64,000 nt of DNA from Sphingopyxis sp. BE259 (GCF_031457495.1 NZ_JAVDWM010000001.1:2530001-2594000); one strand, 5' to 3'; positions 24,455-33,940 are shown, counted from the first letter of the stretch. The notes: a model not told the origin generated them from the sequence alone. Made by a program: numbers and translations.

Positions 24455-25087
24455 TTATTCGCTGGTGGGAGGAGCCGACCGTGCCGCGCGCTTGGCACGC
24501 CATTCACCGCGCTGCGCCTGGCGTTCCGCGGCAGTCACCTGACCATCCTTGTTGGAGTCGGACGCATCGAAGCGCGCGAGCGCCGCGGTCTGAAATTCGG
24601 CCTGGCTGATCGCCTTGTCACCGTTTGTGTCGGCCTTGGCCATCATACCGCCGCGCATCCCGCCACCGCGCATGCCATGGTGGCCGCCGCGCTTGCCGGG
24701 ACCGCGCATCGCGTGGCGTTTGCCATCGCCAGCCTCGCCCGCATCGGCGCGCTTGGCCCCGCGCTCGGCGCGTTTCGCGGCGCGATCGGTCCCGTGCTGG
24801 TCCCATTCGGCCTTGCTGATGCTGCCGTTGCCATCAGCGTCGATCGCGGCAAACCGTTTGGCCTGGCGTTCGGCCTGCTGCGCCGCGCGGTCGGTGGGAT
24901 CGACCTTGCCGTCCTTGTTCGCATCCATCTTGGCAAACATCTGCGTGGCATGCGTCTGCGCTTCGGCACGGGTCAGCGCGCCATTACCGTCGGTATCGCC
25001 CTTCGCGCCCATGCCGCCGGGCGCGGCCAGCACCGGCACCGCGATCAGCGCTGCACCCAGCGTCAAAAATGTGATTTTCTTGTTCAC
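24455..25087 (-). CDS. Exported EF-hand protein with five calcium-binding loops
   Basis: Secreted protein of 210 residues with signal peptide (VNKKITFLTLGAALIAVPVLAA). Five EF-hand loops are seen: DTDGNGALTRAE, DANKDGKVDPTD, DADGNGSISKAE, DTNGDKAISQAE and DSNKDGQVTAAE. Between the third and fourth lies a basic, Gly/His/Met/Arg-rich linker (GKRGGHHGMRGGGMRGGMM). It should bind calcium in the periplasm or outside the cell; the partner is unknown. The start is a GTG at 25087, supported by AAGGAG eight bases upstream. The open frame beyond it to 25195 is not supported. Confidence 0.85.
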   Translation of the reverse strand: MNKKITFLTLGAALIAVPVLAAPGGMGAKGDTDGNGALTRAEAQTHATQMFAKMDANKDGKVDPTDRAAQQAERQAKRFAAIDADGNGSISKAEWDQHGTDRAAKRAERGAKRADAGEAGDGKRHAMRGPGKRGGHHGMRGGGMRGGMMAKADTNGDKAISQAEFQTAALARFDASDSNKDGQVTAAERQAQRGEWRAKRAARSAPPTSE

Positions 25088-25307
25088 GTCACGAACTCCT
25101 TCATGGGGCGTCCGGACACAGGCCGGATGCCGATGAAGCGGTTCTAGGCGCCATTTGTCCCAGCCACTTGCCGGATCGGCGCAAAATTGTCGCAAATTGT
25201 CGCAAACGCGCCGCGTCGTTCATCGCCGCGCAAGCGGACGGCCACGACCCCGCCGGGCGCGCGCACCAGCGATGCGCGCGCGCCCGGTTGTTGCGGCCAA
25301 GGCCCGG

Positions 25308-25535
25308 TTACGGGCTGGTCGGCGAATCTTCGTCGTTGTCGGCGACCAGCACGATCGCGGCGACACCGGCGAGCAGGCCGACGAGCCCGATCAACCATCC
25401 GGAATTGCCTTCCAGCTCGCTTTGGCCATCGACCGTCGAAGCCGCCCGCGCGCCGCTGGCGGCCGATGCGGCAACCGGCGCGATGACCGCGGACGTCGCC
25501 GCAAGGGCGATGACGAGCTTTTTGACCATATGCAT
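25308..25535 (-). CDS. Small exported/membrane protein, unknown function
   Basis: Short protein of 75 residues. A signal-peptide-like N-terminus (MVKKLVIALAATSAVIAPVAASA) is followed by a short linker, one C-terminal membrane helix (GWLIGLVGLLAGVAAIVLV) and an acidic tail DNDEDSP. I do not recognise a family; similar small proteins are common in sphingomonads. Three in-frame ATG codons lie close together (25547, 25535, 25529). The one at 25535 has GGAG six bases before it. The 110 bases downstream and the 220 bases upstream contain no other gene I can support. Confidence 0.55.
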   Translation of the reverse strand: MHMVKKLVIALAATSAVIAPVAASAASGARAASTVDGQSELEGNSGWLIGLVGLLAGVAAIVLVADNDEDSPTSP

Positions 25536-25754
25536 TGCATTCTCCATCCGTGAACACTGTGACGTTGAACCCGACCAACGATCCGCCAGCCCGTATTGAT
25601 CCCGCGCGCTTCGGCGTTCGTCGCATTAATCGGACAGGTGGGCGGAGCCCGCCGCAACACCGCAGCGCTGGCGCAGAGCGCCAGACGGACACGATAGGGA
25701 TTGCACAACCGGGCCCACCTGCGTCTATGAACCGCGATCATAACAGGAGTGACT

Positions 25755-26249
25755 ATGCGCGTATCACGACCCCACCGACTACTGCTGGCGACGCTCGGCC
25801 TTGGCCTTCTGTCCCCCGCCACCACCGCCGCCGCCGAACCCACGCAGGGCACCGCGTGGCTGAACCGCCAAATGGCGGCGCTCGCGCAGCGCCACGGCGC
25901 TGATGGCTGGCACGTTACGGACAGCGGCCTGCGCTGGCGCCGCATCGCGGGGGACGGCACCGGGGCGCGGCCCGGCCCGACCGATAGGGTCACCGTCCAT
26001 TATGTCGGCACCCTCGCCGACGGTCAGGAATTCGACAGCTCGATCAAGCGCGGCGAACCGACCAGCTTCCCGCTCAATCGCGTCATCCAGGGTTGGCAGG
26101 AAGGCGTCGCGCTGATGGGAGTCGGCGACAAGGTCGAACTCGCCATTCCCTATCAGCTGGCCTATGGCGCCGACGGCAAAGGCCCGATCCCGGGCGCCGC
26201 GACCCTGTTGTTCACGGTCGCACTGCTGGGCATCGAACCGGCGGGATAA
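25755..26249 (+). CDS. FKBP-type peptidyl-prolyl cis-trans isomerase, exported
   Basis: Periplasmic foldase of 164 residues. The signal peptide (HRLLLATLGLGLLSPATTAAA) is followed by a single FKBP domain with the typical VTVHYVGTLADGQEFDSSIKRGEP, FPLNRVIQGWQEGVALMGVGDKVELAIPYQLAYGADGKGPIPG and FTVALLGIE. The domain is near the C-terminus as in FkpA/FklB-like enzymes. ATG 25755 has AGGAG five bases upstream and is preferred to the GTG two codons before. Confidence 0.9.
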   Translation: MRVSRPHRLLLATLGLGLLSPATTAAAEPTQGTAWLNRQMAALAQRHGADGWHVTDSGLRWRRIAGDGTGARPGPTDRVTVHYVGTLADGQEFDSSIKRGEPTSFPLNRVIQGWQEGVALMGVGDKVELAIPYQLAYGADGKGPIPGAATLLFTVALLGIEPAG

Positions 26250-26262
26250 AATGGGAAAGGCT

Positions 26263-26336
26263 TGGAGCGGGTAGCGGGAATCGAACCCGCCTAGCTAGCT
26301 TGGAAGGCTAGAGCATTACCACTATGCTATACCCGC
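26263..26336 (-). tRNA. tRNA-Gly (anticodon TCC)
   Basis: Complete cloverleaf on the complementary strand: acceptor GCGGGTA pairing with TACCCGC, anticodon loop with TCC, T-arm GGCGGGTTCGATTCCCGCT, and an encoded CCA end. It lies between the PPIase and dinB genes, on the opposite strand from both. Confidence 0.96.
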
Positions 26337-26417
26337 TCACCAAGGTCGGCGGCGATTGCCATCTTGCCCCATCTTCGTCAAGTCCGGCGTCAAGCGCCGC
26401 GTCACGCACGCCATTGA

Positions 26418-26432
26418 GAACATCGTAGCAAC
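26418..26432. promoter_or_regulatory. Possible LexA (SOS) box before dinB
   Basis: GAAC-N7-CAAC, one mismatch from the alphaproteobacterial LexA consensus GAAC-N7-GAAC / GTTC-N7-GTTC, 17 bases before the dinB start codon. SOS control of dinB is known in other bacteria; the assignment here is by pattern and position only. Confidence 0.4.
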
Positions 26433-26448
26433 ATGCTAGGCTGCGCGC

Positions 26449-27579
26449 GTGGAAGTTGCCGCAGACCTTGCCCCCGACACGCCGGTGGACGAACCCGTCC
26501 GCAAGATCATCCATGTCGATATGGATGCCTTTTACGCGTCGGTCGAACAGCGCGACGATCCGGCGCTGCGCGGCAAACCCGTCGCGGTCGGTGGGTCGTC
26601 GCGGCGCGGGGTGGTCGCCGCCGCCAGTTACGAAGCGCGAAAGTTTGGCGTCCGATCGGCGATGCCGAGCATCACTGCCAAGCGCCAATGCCCCGAGCTG
26701 ATTTTCGTGCCGCCGCGCTTCGACGCCTATCGCGAGGTGTCGCACCAGATCCGGGCGATCTTTCACGATTATGCCGATGAGGTCGAACCGCTATCGCTCG
26801 ACGAAGCCTATCTTGACGTCAGCGCCGACAAGGCCGGACTGGGCAGCGCCACCGCGACCGCAAAGCTGATCCGCCGCCGCATCAGCGAAGAAACCGGGCT
26901 CACCGCCTCCGCCGGGGTGTCGTACAACAAGTTCATCGCCAAGCTGGCGTCGGATCAGAACAAGCCCGACGGGCTGACCGTCATCCCGCCAGGCAAGGGC
27001 GGCGATTTCGTCCAGACGCTGTCGATCCGACGCTTTCATGGCATCGGCCCGGTGACGTCGGCGAAGATGGAGGGACTGGGCGTGTTTTCGGGAGCCGATC
27101 TGGCAGGCAAAGACCCGCGCTGGCTCGCCGAAAACTTCGGCAACAGCGCCGAATGGCTGTATAATCTGGCGCGCGGCATCGACCATCGCCGCGTCAAATC
27201 GAACCGTCCATTGAAGTCGCTCGGTGGCGAGCGGACCTTTTTCAACGACCTCACCACCGACACCGAAATCCGCGAGGCGCTCGCGCATGTCTGCACCGTG
27301 GTGTGGGACCGCGCCGCCAAAAAGGGCGCGCGCGGGCGGACAGTGACGCTGAAGCTGCGCTACGCCGATTTCCGGACGATCACGCGGGCGAAGTCGGTCG
27401 CGGCGGCGATCACCGATGGCGCATCGTTGCTGGCGGCAGGCGAAGCGATTTTGGCCCCGCTGTTGCCGACCGAACAGGGCATACGTCTGCTGGGGCTGAC
27501 CTTGAGCAAGTTCGAGGGCGAGGAGGATGACGAGGAGGCGGCCCCCGCAGCGTCCAACGATCTGTTGAGCCTGATTTAA
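26449..27579 (+). CDS. dinB: DNA polymerase IV
   Basis: Y-family translesion polymerase of 376 residues starting with GTG. The palm acidic residues are in HVDMDAFYASVEQRDDP and SLDEAYLDVS. The steric and finger region YEARKFGVRSAMPS and the HhH segment FHGIGPVTSAKMEGLGV are also clear. The C-terminal little-finger domain ends in an acidic stretch (EGEEDDEEAAP) and a terminal NDLLSLI, which could serve as the clamp-binding tail. No Shine-Dalgarno is visible; a possible LexA site overlaps the promoter region. Confidence 0.94.
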   Translation: MEVAADLAPDTPVDEPVRKIIHVDMDAFYASVEQRDDPALRGKPVAVGGSSRRGVVAAASYEARKFGVRSAMPSITAKRQCPELIFVPPRFDAYREVSHQIRAIFHDYADEVEPLSLDEAYLDVSADKAGLGSATATAKLIRRRISEETGLTASAGVSYNKFIAKLASDQNKPDGLTVIPPGKGGDFVQTLSIRRFHGIGPVTSAKMEGLGVFSGADLAGKDPRWLAENFGNSAEWLYNLARGIDHRRVKSNRPLKSLGGERTFFNDLTTDTEIREALAHVCTVVWDRAAKKGARGRTVTLKLRYADFRTITRAKSVAAAITDGASLLAAGEAILAPLLPTEQGIRLLGLTLSKFEGEEDDEEAAPAASNDLLSLI

Positions 27580-27583
27580 GTGT

Positions 27584-27658
27584 CGTCATCCCAGCGAAAG
27601 CTGCGATCGCTGGCGTTCCGTTATGACGATAGCGGCCCCAGCTTTCGCTGGGGCGACG
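27584..27658. repeat. Palindromic repeat, family D
   Basis: Arms CGTCATCCCAGCGAAAGCTG and its near-complement CAGCTTTCGCTGGGGCGACG around about 35 bases, between the convergent dinB and prfC genes. A second copy is at 46805-46880. Confidence 0.9.
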
Positions 27659-27679
27659 ACTTGGGTTGGGCGACGGGTC

Positions 27680-29278
<1,599 letters not shown>

Positions 29279-29355
29279 GGCGCGGGCGGTTAGCAGGTGG
29301 CAGGGCAAGTGGAAAGGGGCTGGCGCCCGCACGGCACCCGACGCATGATCGCGTC

Positions 29356-29994
29356 ATGCGCTCCCTGCTCTTCGCCTTCGCCCTTGCCGCCGTTCCCGCA
29401 ACTGCGCAGGATTCACCCTTTGTCGGCGAATATAGCTTGGCCGAGGGCCCCGACGTCGGCGGCGGGCTGCTGATCCGTAATGACGGGCGCTTTCAATATA
29501 TGCTCGCCGCGGGCGCGCTTGACGAGCGTGCCGAGGGCCGCTGGGAAGCGCGCGGCGATCAGGTCTGCCTGAGCACCGATCCCAAGCCGGTGCCGCCCAC
29601 GATGGAAAAGGGACCGCTGGTCGAGGTCGATGGCGCCGTGCCGACGCTGCTCGTGACCTGGCCCAATGGCCGCGGCATCCCGGGGGTCGATTTCACGATC
29701 GGCTTCGACCGCGGCGATCCGATCGCGGATTACACCCAGACCTATGGCTGGACGATGCCCGAGGACGACCAGCGCACCCCGCGCTGGATCGAGGTCCGCG
29801 AGGCCATCTATAACATCACCGCGCCGCGCTTTGATTTGACCGAGGCAGACAGCGGCAAGGTGCGCGCCATCATCGTCCCCAATGACATCGGCGTGGTCGA
29901 TTTCGACGACGCCTGCGCCGAAAAGACCGAACGCGGAATTACCCTGCACCGCGCCGAAGGCGACATGCGGTTCGTGCGGCTGGGCGGGGAGTAA
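29356..29994 (+). CDS. Exported protein of unknown function
   Basis: Protein of 212 residues with a signal peptide (MRSLLFAFALAAVPATAQ). The mature part opens with SPFVGEYSLAEGPDVGGGLLIRNDGRFQYML, a beta-rich pattern resembling lipocalin-like or YceI-type barrels only loosely. Two Cys (QVCLSTD and DDACAEK) could form a disulfide. I do not recognise the family. It stands alone, divergent from prfC and followed by a palindromic repeat. Confidence 0.7.
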   Translation: MRSLLFAFALAAVPATAQDSPFVGEYSLAEGPDVGGGLLIRNDGRFQYMLAAGALDERAEGRWEARGDQVCLSTDPKPVPPTMEKGPLVEVDGAVPTLLVTWPNGRGIPGVDFTIGFDRGDPIADYTQTYGWTMPEDDQRTPRWIEVREAIYNITAPRFDLTEADSGKVRAIIVPNDIGVVDFDDACAEKTERGITLHRAEGDMRFVRLGGE

Positions 29995-30032
29995 TGGCAG
30001 CTTTGTGGTGGGGAGCTGCCATTCCCCACCCT

Positions 30033-30111
30033 CGTCATTCCCGCGAAAGCGAGAACCCAGGGTGGGATCAGCCGACGCGCGCCCTGGGTTCCCGCTTTCG
30101 CGGGAATGACG
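30033..30111. repeat. Palindromic repeat, family C
   Basis: Arms CGTCATTCCCGCGAAAGC... and ...GCTTTCGCGGGAATGACG with inner CCCAGGGTGGG / CGCCCTGGG pairing. Other members: 33729 (single hairpin), 52451, 60643 and 62180. Confidence 0.92.
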
Positions 30112-30196
30112 AAGTGAAAAAACGGCAAACGTCCGCAACCGGCCGTAAGCCGCCCCGCACCCTTCCCTCTTGCACTCGACCCGCAAATGAGTCACA

Positions 30197-30214
30197 CTTT
30201 ACGTGAACGTAAAG
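30197..30214. promoter_or_regulatory. Palindromic operator CTTTACGT-GA-ACGTAAAG
   Basis: Perfect eight-base arms with a two-base spacer, 28 bases before the start of the enoyl-CoA hydratase gene. Shares TTACGT-NN-ACGTAA with the site at 20223, implying a common regulator of lipid or branched-chain catabolism. Confidence 0.6.
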
Positions 30215-30242
30215 GTAAAGACCGCGAGAGGATTTCTTCCCC

Positions 30243-31049
30243 ATGACCGACACCCCGACCTTCGATACGATCAAGCTGGAAATCAGCGACAATGTCGCGA
30301 CGATCACGCTCAACCGGCCCGACCGGCTGAACTCGATGCCGCCCGCAATGGCGGACGATATTCGTGAGGCGCTTGATCATCTGCCGGGCCTCGGCGCGCG
30401 GGCGCTGCTGATCACCGGCGAGGGGCGCGGTTTCTGTTCGGGCGCCGATCTGGCGGGGGACCGCTCAGCGGGTGGTGCAGTCAGCGGCGGCGCGCGCAGC
30501 CGCAACGCCCTGCGCGGCCATTATAATCCGATGCTGCTCGCACTGGCGAACCTCGACATTCCCGTCGTTGTCGCCGTCAATGGCCCCGCGGCGGGCGTCG
30601 GTTGCAGCTTCGCCCTGTCGGGCGATTTCACCATCGCGGGCAAGAGCGCCTATTTCCTTCAGGCCTTCGTCAACATCGGCCTCGTTCCCGACGGCGGCTC
30701 GTCGTGGCTGCTGCCGCGCCTGATCGGCGTCCCGCGGGCCTTGCAGATGATGATGCTGGGCGAAAAGATTTCAGCCGATCAGGCCGCCGACTGGGGCATG
30801 ATCTACAAGAGCGTCGAGGATGCCGATCTGATGGCCGAGGCACAGGCGCTTGCCACCCGCCTCGCGAACGGCCCGACCGTTTCGCTCGGCACCATGCGCA
30901 AAGTGCTGCGCGACGGCCTGACCCAGGATTTCGCGACGACGCTCGACGCCGAAGCCAAGGGCCAGTTTATCGCGGGCGGCACCGCCGATGCGATGGAAGG
31001 CATCATGGCATTCCAGCAAAAGCGAAAGACCGAGTTCAAGGGGCAGTGA
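30243..31049 (+). CDS. Enoyl-CoA hydratase/isomerase
   Basis: Crotonase-fold enzyme of 268 residues that hydrates or isomerises enoyl-CoA esters. It shows ATITLNRPDRLNSM, the oxyanion-hole segments GRGFCSGADL (about 62-71) and NGPAAGVGCSFALSGDF (about 114-130), and FVNIGLVPDGGSSWLLPRLIG with Asp at the position of one catalytic acid and Gly at that of the other. That is closer to PaaG-type isomerases than to the two-Glu hydratases. A GAGAGG ribosome-binding site and a perfect TTACGT palindrome are upstream. Start codon unambiguous. Confidence 0.9.
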   Translation: MTDTPTFDTIKLEISDNVATITLNRPDRLNSMPPAMADDIREALDHLPGLGARALLITGEGRGFCSGADLAGDRSAGGAVSGGARSRNALRGHYNPMLLALANLDIPVVVAVNGPAAGVGCSFALSGDFTIAGKSAYFLQAFVNIGLVPDGGSSWLLPRLIGVPRALQMMMLGEKISADQAADWGMIYKSVEDADLMAEAQALATRLANGPTVSLGTMRKVLRDGLTQDFATTLDAEAKGQFIAGGTADAMEGIMAFQQKRKTEFKGQ

Positions 31050-31053
31050 TATA

Positions 31054-31144
31054 CGTCGCCCCCGCGAAGGCGGGGGCCGCTATCGTTTTACCCCGCCAGG
31101 CCAGTGCAACACCGACAGCGGCCCCCGCCTTCGCGGGGGCGACG
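31054..31144. repeat. Palindromic repeat, family A
   Basis: Same arms as at 3221 (CGTCGCCCCCGCGAAGGC and complement), filling the 100 bases between the convergent enoyl-CoA hydratase and HD-domain genes. Confidence 0.92.
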
Positions 31145-31149
31145 GCTGT

Positions 31150-31752
31150 TTACTCCGCCGCTTCCTCGGCCATCACCTTCTTGTAGATGCTGTTCTTCGG
31201 ATAGCCGCAGACCCGCATCACCATCGGCTCGAAAAACGTCAGCGGTTCACTGTCGTAGTCGGGGTCGAAGGCCGGCGCGTCATATTTTTCACAGAATTCT
31301 GCGCACGCCGCGTAATAGGGACTGTCCCTGAACTGATCGCGCATGTCGCGGTCGAGGCCGATATAGTGGAAGAAATAATGGCCCTGGAAAATCCCGTGGT
31401 GCTGGACGATCCACAGATTTTCTTCTGACAGGAACGGCTTCAGGATCGCCGCCGCGACGTCGGGATGGTTGAACGCCCCCAGCGTGTCGCCGATGTCGTG
31501 GAGCAGCGCCATCACGACATATTCCTGATCGCGCCCGTCGCGATGCGCCCGGGTTGCGGTTTGCAGGCAATGTTCCAGCCGATCGACCGGAAAGCCGCCA
31601 TAATCGCCGCCGAGCAGCTTCAGATGATCGAGGATGCGCTTGCCGTTCTGCGGCGCGAACTCTTTCTGCTCGCGCGCGATGATGTCCCAGTCATTCTGCG
31701 TCCCCTCGATCATCGATCGGAACGTCGCATGCTCGTGCGTCATGTCGTTCAT
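31150..31752 (-). CDS. HD-domain protein, COG4341 (PhnZ-like) type
   Basis: Soluble metal-dependent protein of 200 residues. Metal-binding residues are seen in EHCLQTATRA, ALLHDIGD, FNHPD and VQHHGI, with a later acidic YDAPAFDPDYD. The arrangement is that of the COG4341 HD group, which includes phosphohydrolases and the mixed-valent diiron oxygenase PhnZ. Whether this one is a hydrolase or an oxygenase cannot be decided by eye. A strong GAGGAGAGG ribosome-binding site precedes the ATG at 31752. Confidence 0.8.
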   Translation of the reverse strand: MNDMTHEHATFRSMIEGTQNDWDIIAREQKEFAPQNGKRILDHLKLLGGDYGGFPVDRLEHCLQTATRAHRDGRDQEYVVMALLHDIGDTLGAFNHPDVAAAILKPFLSEENLWIVQHHGIFQGHYFFHYIGLDRDMRDQFRDSPYYAACAEFCEKYDAPAFDPDYDSEPLTFFEPMVMRVCGYPKNSIYKKVMAEEAAE

Positions 31753-31823
31753 GGCAACCTCTCCTCTATTTTAGGGGAGCCTATCCTGTTCGTTGTTATT
31801 TGCAACCTTGTGGCCATCGCCGG

Positions 31824-32531
31824 TCATTCGAACTCGGCGTTCACCACCCCATATTTGATCGCTTCGTCCGGCGTCAGGCAGCGCCGGGTTGATTGGTCCG
31901 CACCGCTCCCTTTCACCGCTTTCTGCTTGTACATGATGTCGGTGAGCAGTTCGCGCGACAGGAACATGCGGATCATGAAGTCATTGTCTTCGCTGGCCAG
32001 CTGCGCCGCGTCCTGCTCGATCTCGCCGATCAGTTCGGTCGTTGCATCGGTCCCCAGCGCCACGCTATAATCGATCGCGCCGCGATCGCCGGTGCGCGTG
32101 AACATATGGACCATAAATTGGCCGCCAGGATCGATGGTGCGCGACCGCCCGCCCATGAACATGAAGTTGCAGGCGCTGTAACAGGCCCACCCCGACGGGA
32201 TACGGGTGATCACGTCCAGCGTATCGCGGATCAGTCGTCCCGCTTCGTTGCCCGCGCGCGCATCGCCGCCCGGCGAGCTGAGCCATATTTCATCGAGATC
32301 GGGATGTTTGGCGAGCGCCGCCTTCAGCCGCGGCACGACATCCTTGTCGATCCGCCCCTCGCCCTTGATGATCTTCCACCCCTTTTGTTCGAAATAGGTG
32401 AAGGTCATCTGCGGCTTGGTCGACCAGCCGGGATTGAGCGGGCAGGTCGGATTGATCGGATCTTTCGCGGGGGCCGCAGCCAGGGTCAGCACGGCCGCCG
32501 CGCCCAGCACAAGGCGCGTCCATCGCGTCAC
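31824..32531 (-). CDS. Exported ClpP/crotonase-fold protein (COG3904-like)
   Basis: Protein of 235 residues starting at a GTG that overlaps the preceding stop (GTGA). A signal peptide (TRWTRLVLGAAAVLTLAAAPA) leads to a ClpP-like core. LDEIWLSSPGGDARAGNEAGRL corresponds to the substrate-binding turn. WACYSACNFMFMGG holds a Ser at the nucleophile position. FMVHMF holds a His where ClpP and SppA-type proteases have the catalytic or structural equivalent. It would act in the periplasm. Substrate unknown; activity is inferred only from position of Ser and His. Probably co-expressed with the upstream exported protein. Confidence 0.75.
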   Translation of the reverse strand: MTRWTRLVLGAAAVLTLAAAPAKDPINPTCPLNPGWSTKPQMTFTYFEQKGWKIIKGEGRIDKDVVPRLKAALAKHPDLDEIWLSSPGGDARAGNEAGRLIRDTLDVITRIPSGWACYSACNFMFMGGRSRTIDPGGQFMVHMFTRTGDRGAIDYSVALGTDATTELIGEIEQDAAQLASEDNDFMIRMFLSRELLTDIMYKQKAVKGSGADQSTRRCLTPDEAIKYGVVNAEFE

Positions 32532-33088
32532 GCCGCCACCACATAGCGCGCCTGCCCCGGCTCCTTGCACATGCGCTTCGTGACCCGCGTTTCTTCACCC
32601 TCGACGATGATAAAATCGGTCACGTTCATGCAGCGCCGGCCGCCGCGTTCGTCATTGATCGACGCAACCGTCGATGATCCGCTGACCTCGGGCCGCGTCG
32701 CGCTGGTCCAGTTCGATGTCGCGCCGACTGCTTCGCCGCGCGTCACCTCTTCGGTCGCCGCCGCCGCCTGGACCTGCTCGGCGGGATCGAGGCGGCAGGC
32801 GATCGCGTCGGTCAAAGTCCCGCTGACCTCTGAAATCGGCACATAGCTATAAACGCCCGCCTTGCTTGCCGCGTCGCCGACCGCATCGTTCAGCACATTG
32901 CCCAGGATGTTGCGGCCGATGCTGCTGCCCTTCTTGCCTTTCGGACAGCCGCCATTGCCCTCTTCGCTGGGTTTCGGCGCCGGGGTCGTCACCTTGCGCA
33001 GCAGTCCGCCGAACTGCGCCTGCGCGGGCGCCACCGCAAGCATCCACGCCGCCAGCACCGCCGGAGCTCCCCAATATTTACGCATCAT
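32528..33088 (-). CDS. Exported protein with 17-kDa-antigen-like C-terminus
   Basis: Protein of about 186 residues with signal peptide (YWGAPAVLAAWMLAVAPAQA). A Gly/Lys segment (GNGGCPKGKKGSSIGRNILG) is followed by a hydrophobic GNVLNDAVGDAA, then DAIACRLDPAEQVQAA and a C-terminal domain with SNWTSATRPEVSGSS, RRCMNVTDF and RVTKRMCKEPG. The last part recalls the surface-antigen domain of rickettsial 17-kDa proteins, but the likeness is weak. ATG codons at 33088 and 33085 are both possible. It precedes and overlaps the ClpP-like gene. Confidence 0.65.
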   Translation of the reverse strand: MMRKYWGAPAVLAAWMLAVAPAQAQFGGLLRKVTTPAPKPSEEGNGGCPKGKKGSSIGRNILGNVLNDAVGDAASKAGVYSYVPISEVSGTLTDAIACRLDPAEQVQAAAATEEVTRGEAVGATSNWTSATRPEVSGSSTVASINDERGGRRCMNVTDFIIVEGEETRVTKRMCKEPGQARYVVAA

Positions 33089-33236
33089 CCGCCCTACCCC
33101 AATCATCGCCACAATCAGCATCTTGGCGACGCGTCTATCCGGCCTTCATGCCATCCGCTGTGATTTTCATCAACTCTTGGCGAAATCTCATCCAGACAGG
33201 TTGAATTAAGCCTGAATATGTCACACTAACCGCGCC

Positions 33237-33677
33237 ATGCTGTCGCAAAAGACCCGCTATACGATCCGTGCCTTCCAGCATCTTGCCGATCATTGGGGCA
33301 AGGGGCAGGTGCAACTGGCGGATATTGCCGAGGCGCAGAATATTCCGCCCAAATTCCTGACCGTCATCCTGTCCGAAATGGCGCGCGAAGGCCTGCTCAT
33401 TTCACAGCGCGGCCGCGATGGGGGCTATCAGCTCGCGCTGCCCCCGATCGACATCAGCTATGGCGATCTGGTGCGCCTGACCCGCGGGTCGCTTGCGCTC
33501 GTGCCCTGCGCGGCGCGCAACGCGCACGAACATTGCAAAAATTGCCTGCCCGAATCCGAATGCCGGCTGCGCAGCCTGATGTTGAAAGTGCGCGACGACA
33601 CCGCATCGATCCTCGACCGCATCACGCTGGCCGACCCGATCGCGCTGGAGCCGCTGTTCGACGAGGTGGTGGGGTAG
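33237..33677 (+). CDS. Rrf2-family transcriptional regulator
   Basis: Winged-helix regulator of 146 residues: MLSQKTRYTIRAFQHLAD, recognition region IPPKFLTVILSEMAREGLLISQRGRDGGYQLA. A cysteine set follows in the region where IscR/NsrR bind an iron-sulfur cluster: Cys in VPCAARNAHEHCKNCLPES and then ECRLRS. Four Cys spaced C-x8-C-x2-C-x6-C suggest redox or iron sensing; the ligand set is not that of classical IscR. The target genes are not evident. Divergent from the exported-protein pair, which could be controlled by it. Confidence 0.88.
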   Translation: MLSQKTRYTIRAFQHLADHWGKGQVQLADIAEAQNIPPKFLTVILSEMAREGLLISQRGRDGGYQLALPPIDISYGDLVRLTRGSLALVPCAARNAHEHCKNCLPESECRLRSLMLKVRDDTASILDRITLADPIALEPLFDEVVG

Positions 33678-33728
33678 ATCCGCAATGGCTGGTTGCCACC
33701 GATAAAGGACGTTCCGCGTTTTTTACTT

Positions 33729-33756
33729 CGTCATTCCCGCGGAAGCGGGAATGACG
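33729..33756. repeat. Palindromic repeat, family C (single short hairpin)
   Basis: CGTCATTCCCGCGGAAGCGG... folds on itself to end in GGGAATGACG. It is half of the usual two-arm element, lying between the Rrf2 gene and tRNA-Ala. Confidence 0.8.
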
Positions 33757-33831
33757 AAGTTTAATAATGGCAGCCTCCCAACTCAAAGCGGCCATTGACG
33801 TCAAGCAAGCCCCGCACCGCCACCAACAAAA

Positions 33832-33853
33832 AAGGCCCGCTTTCGCGGACCTT
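33832..33853 (-). terminator. Terminator of tRNA-Ala
   Basis: Hairpin AAGG-CCCGC-TTTC-GCGGA-CCTT just downstream of the tRNA on its own strand, followed there by a run of T (A-run at 33828-33833 on the given strand). Confidence 0.7.
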
Positions 33854-33864
33854 CTTTGAAGAAG

Positions 33865-33940
33865 TGGTGGAGCCTAGCGGGATCGAACCGCTGACCTCCT
33901 GCATGCCATGCAGGCGCTCTCCCAGCTGAGCTAAGGCCCC
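33865..33940 (-). tRNA. tRNA-Ala (anticodon GGC)
   Basis: Full cloverleaf on the complementary strand: acceptor GGGGCCT / AGGCTCC with the A and CCA end encoded, D-arm TAGCTCAGCTGGGAGAGC, anticodon stem CTGCA/TGCAG with GGC, and T-arm CAGCGGTTCGATCCCGCTA. Confidence 0.96.

Noticed and set aside
24618..24720. Tandem-looking CGCATGCCGCC repeats
   Set aside because: They code for the Gly/Met/Arg-rich linker of the EF-hand protein.
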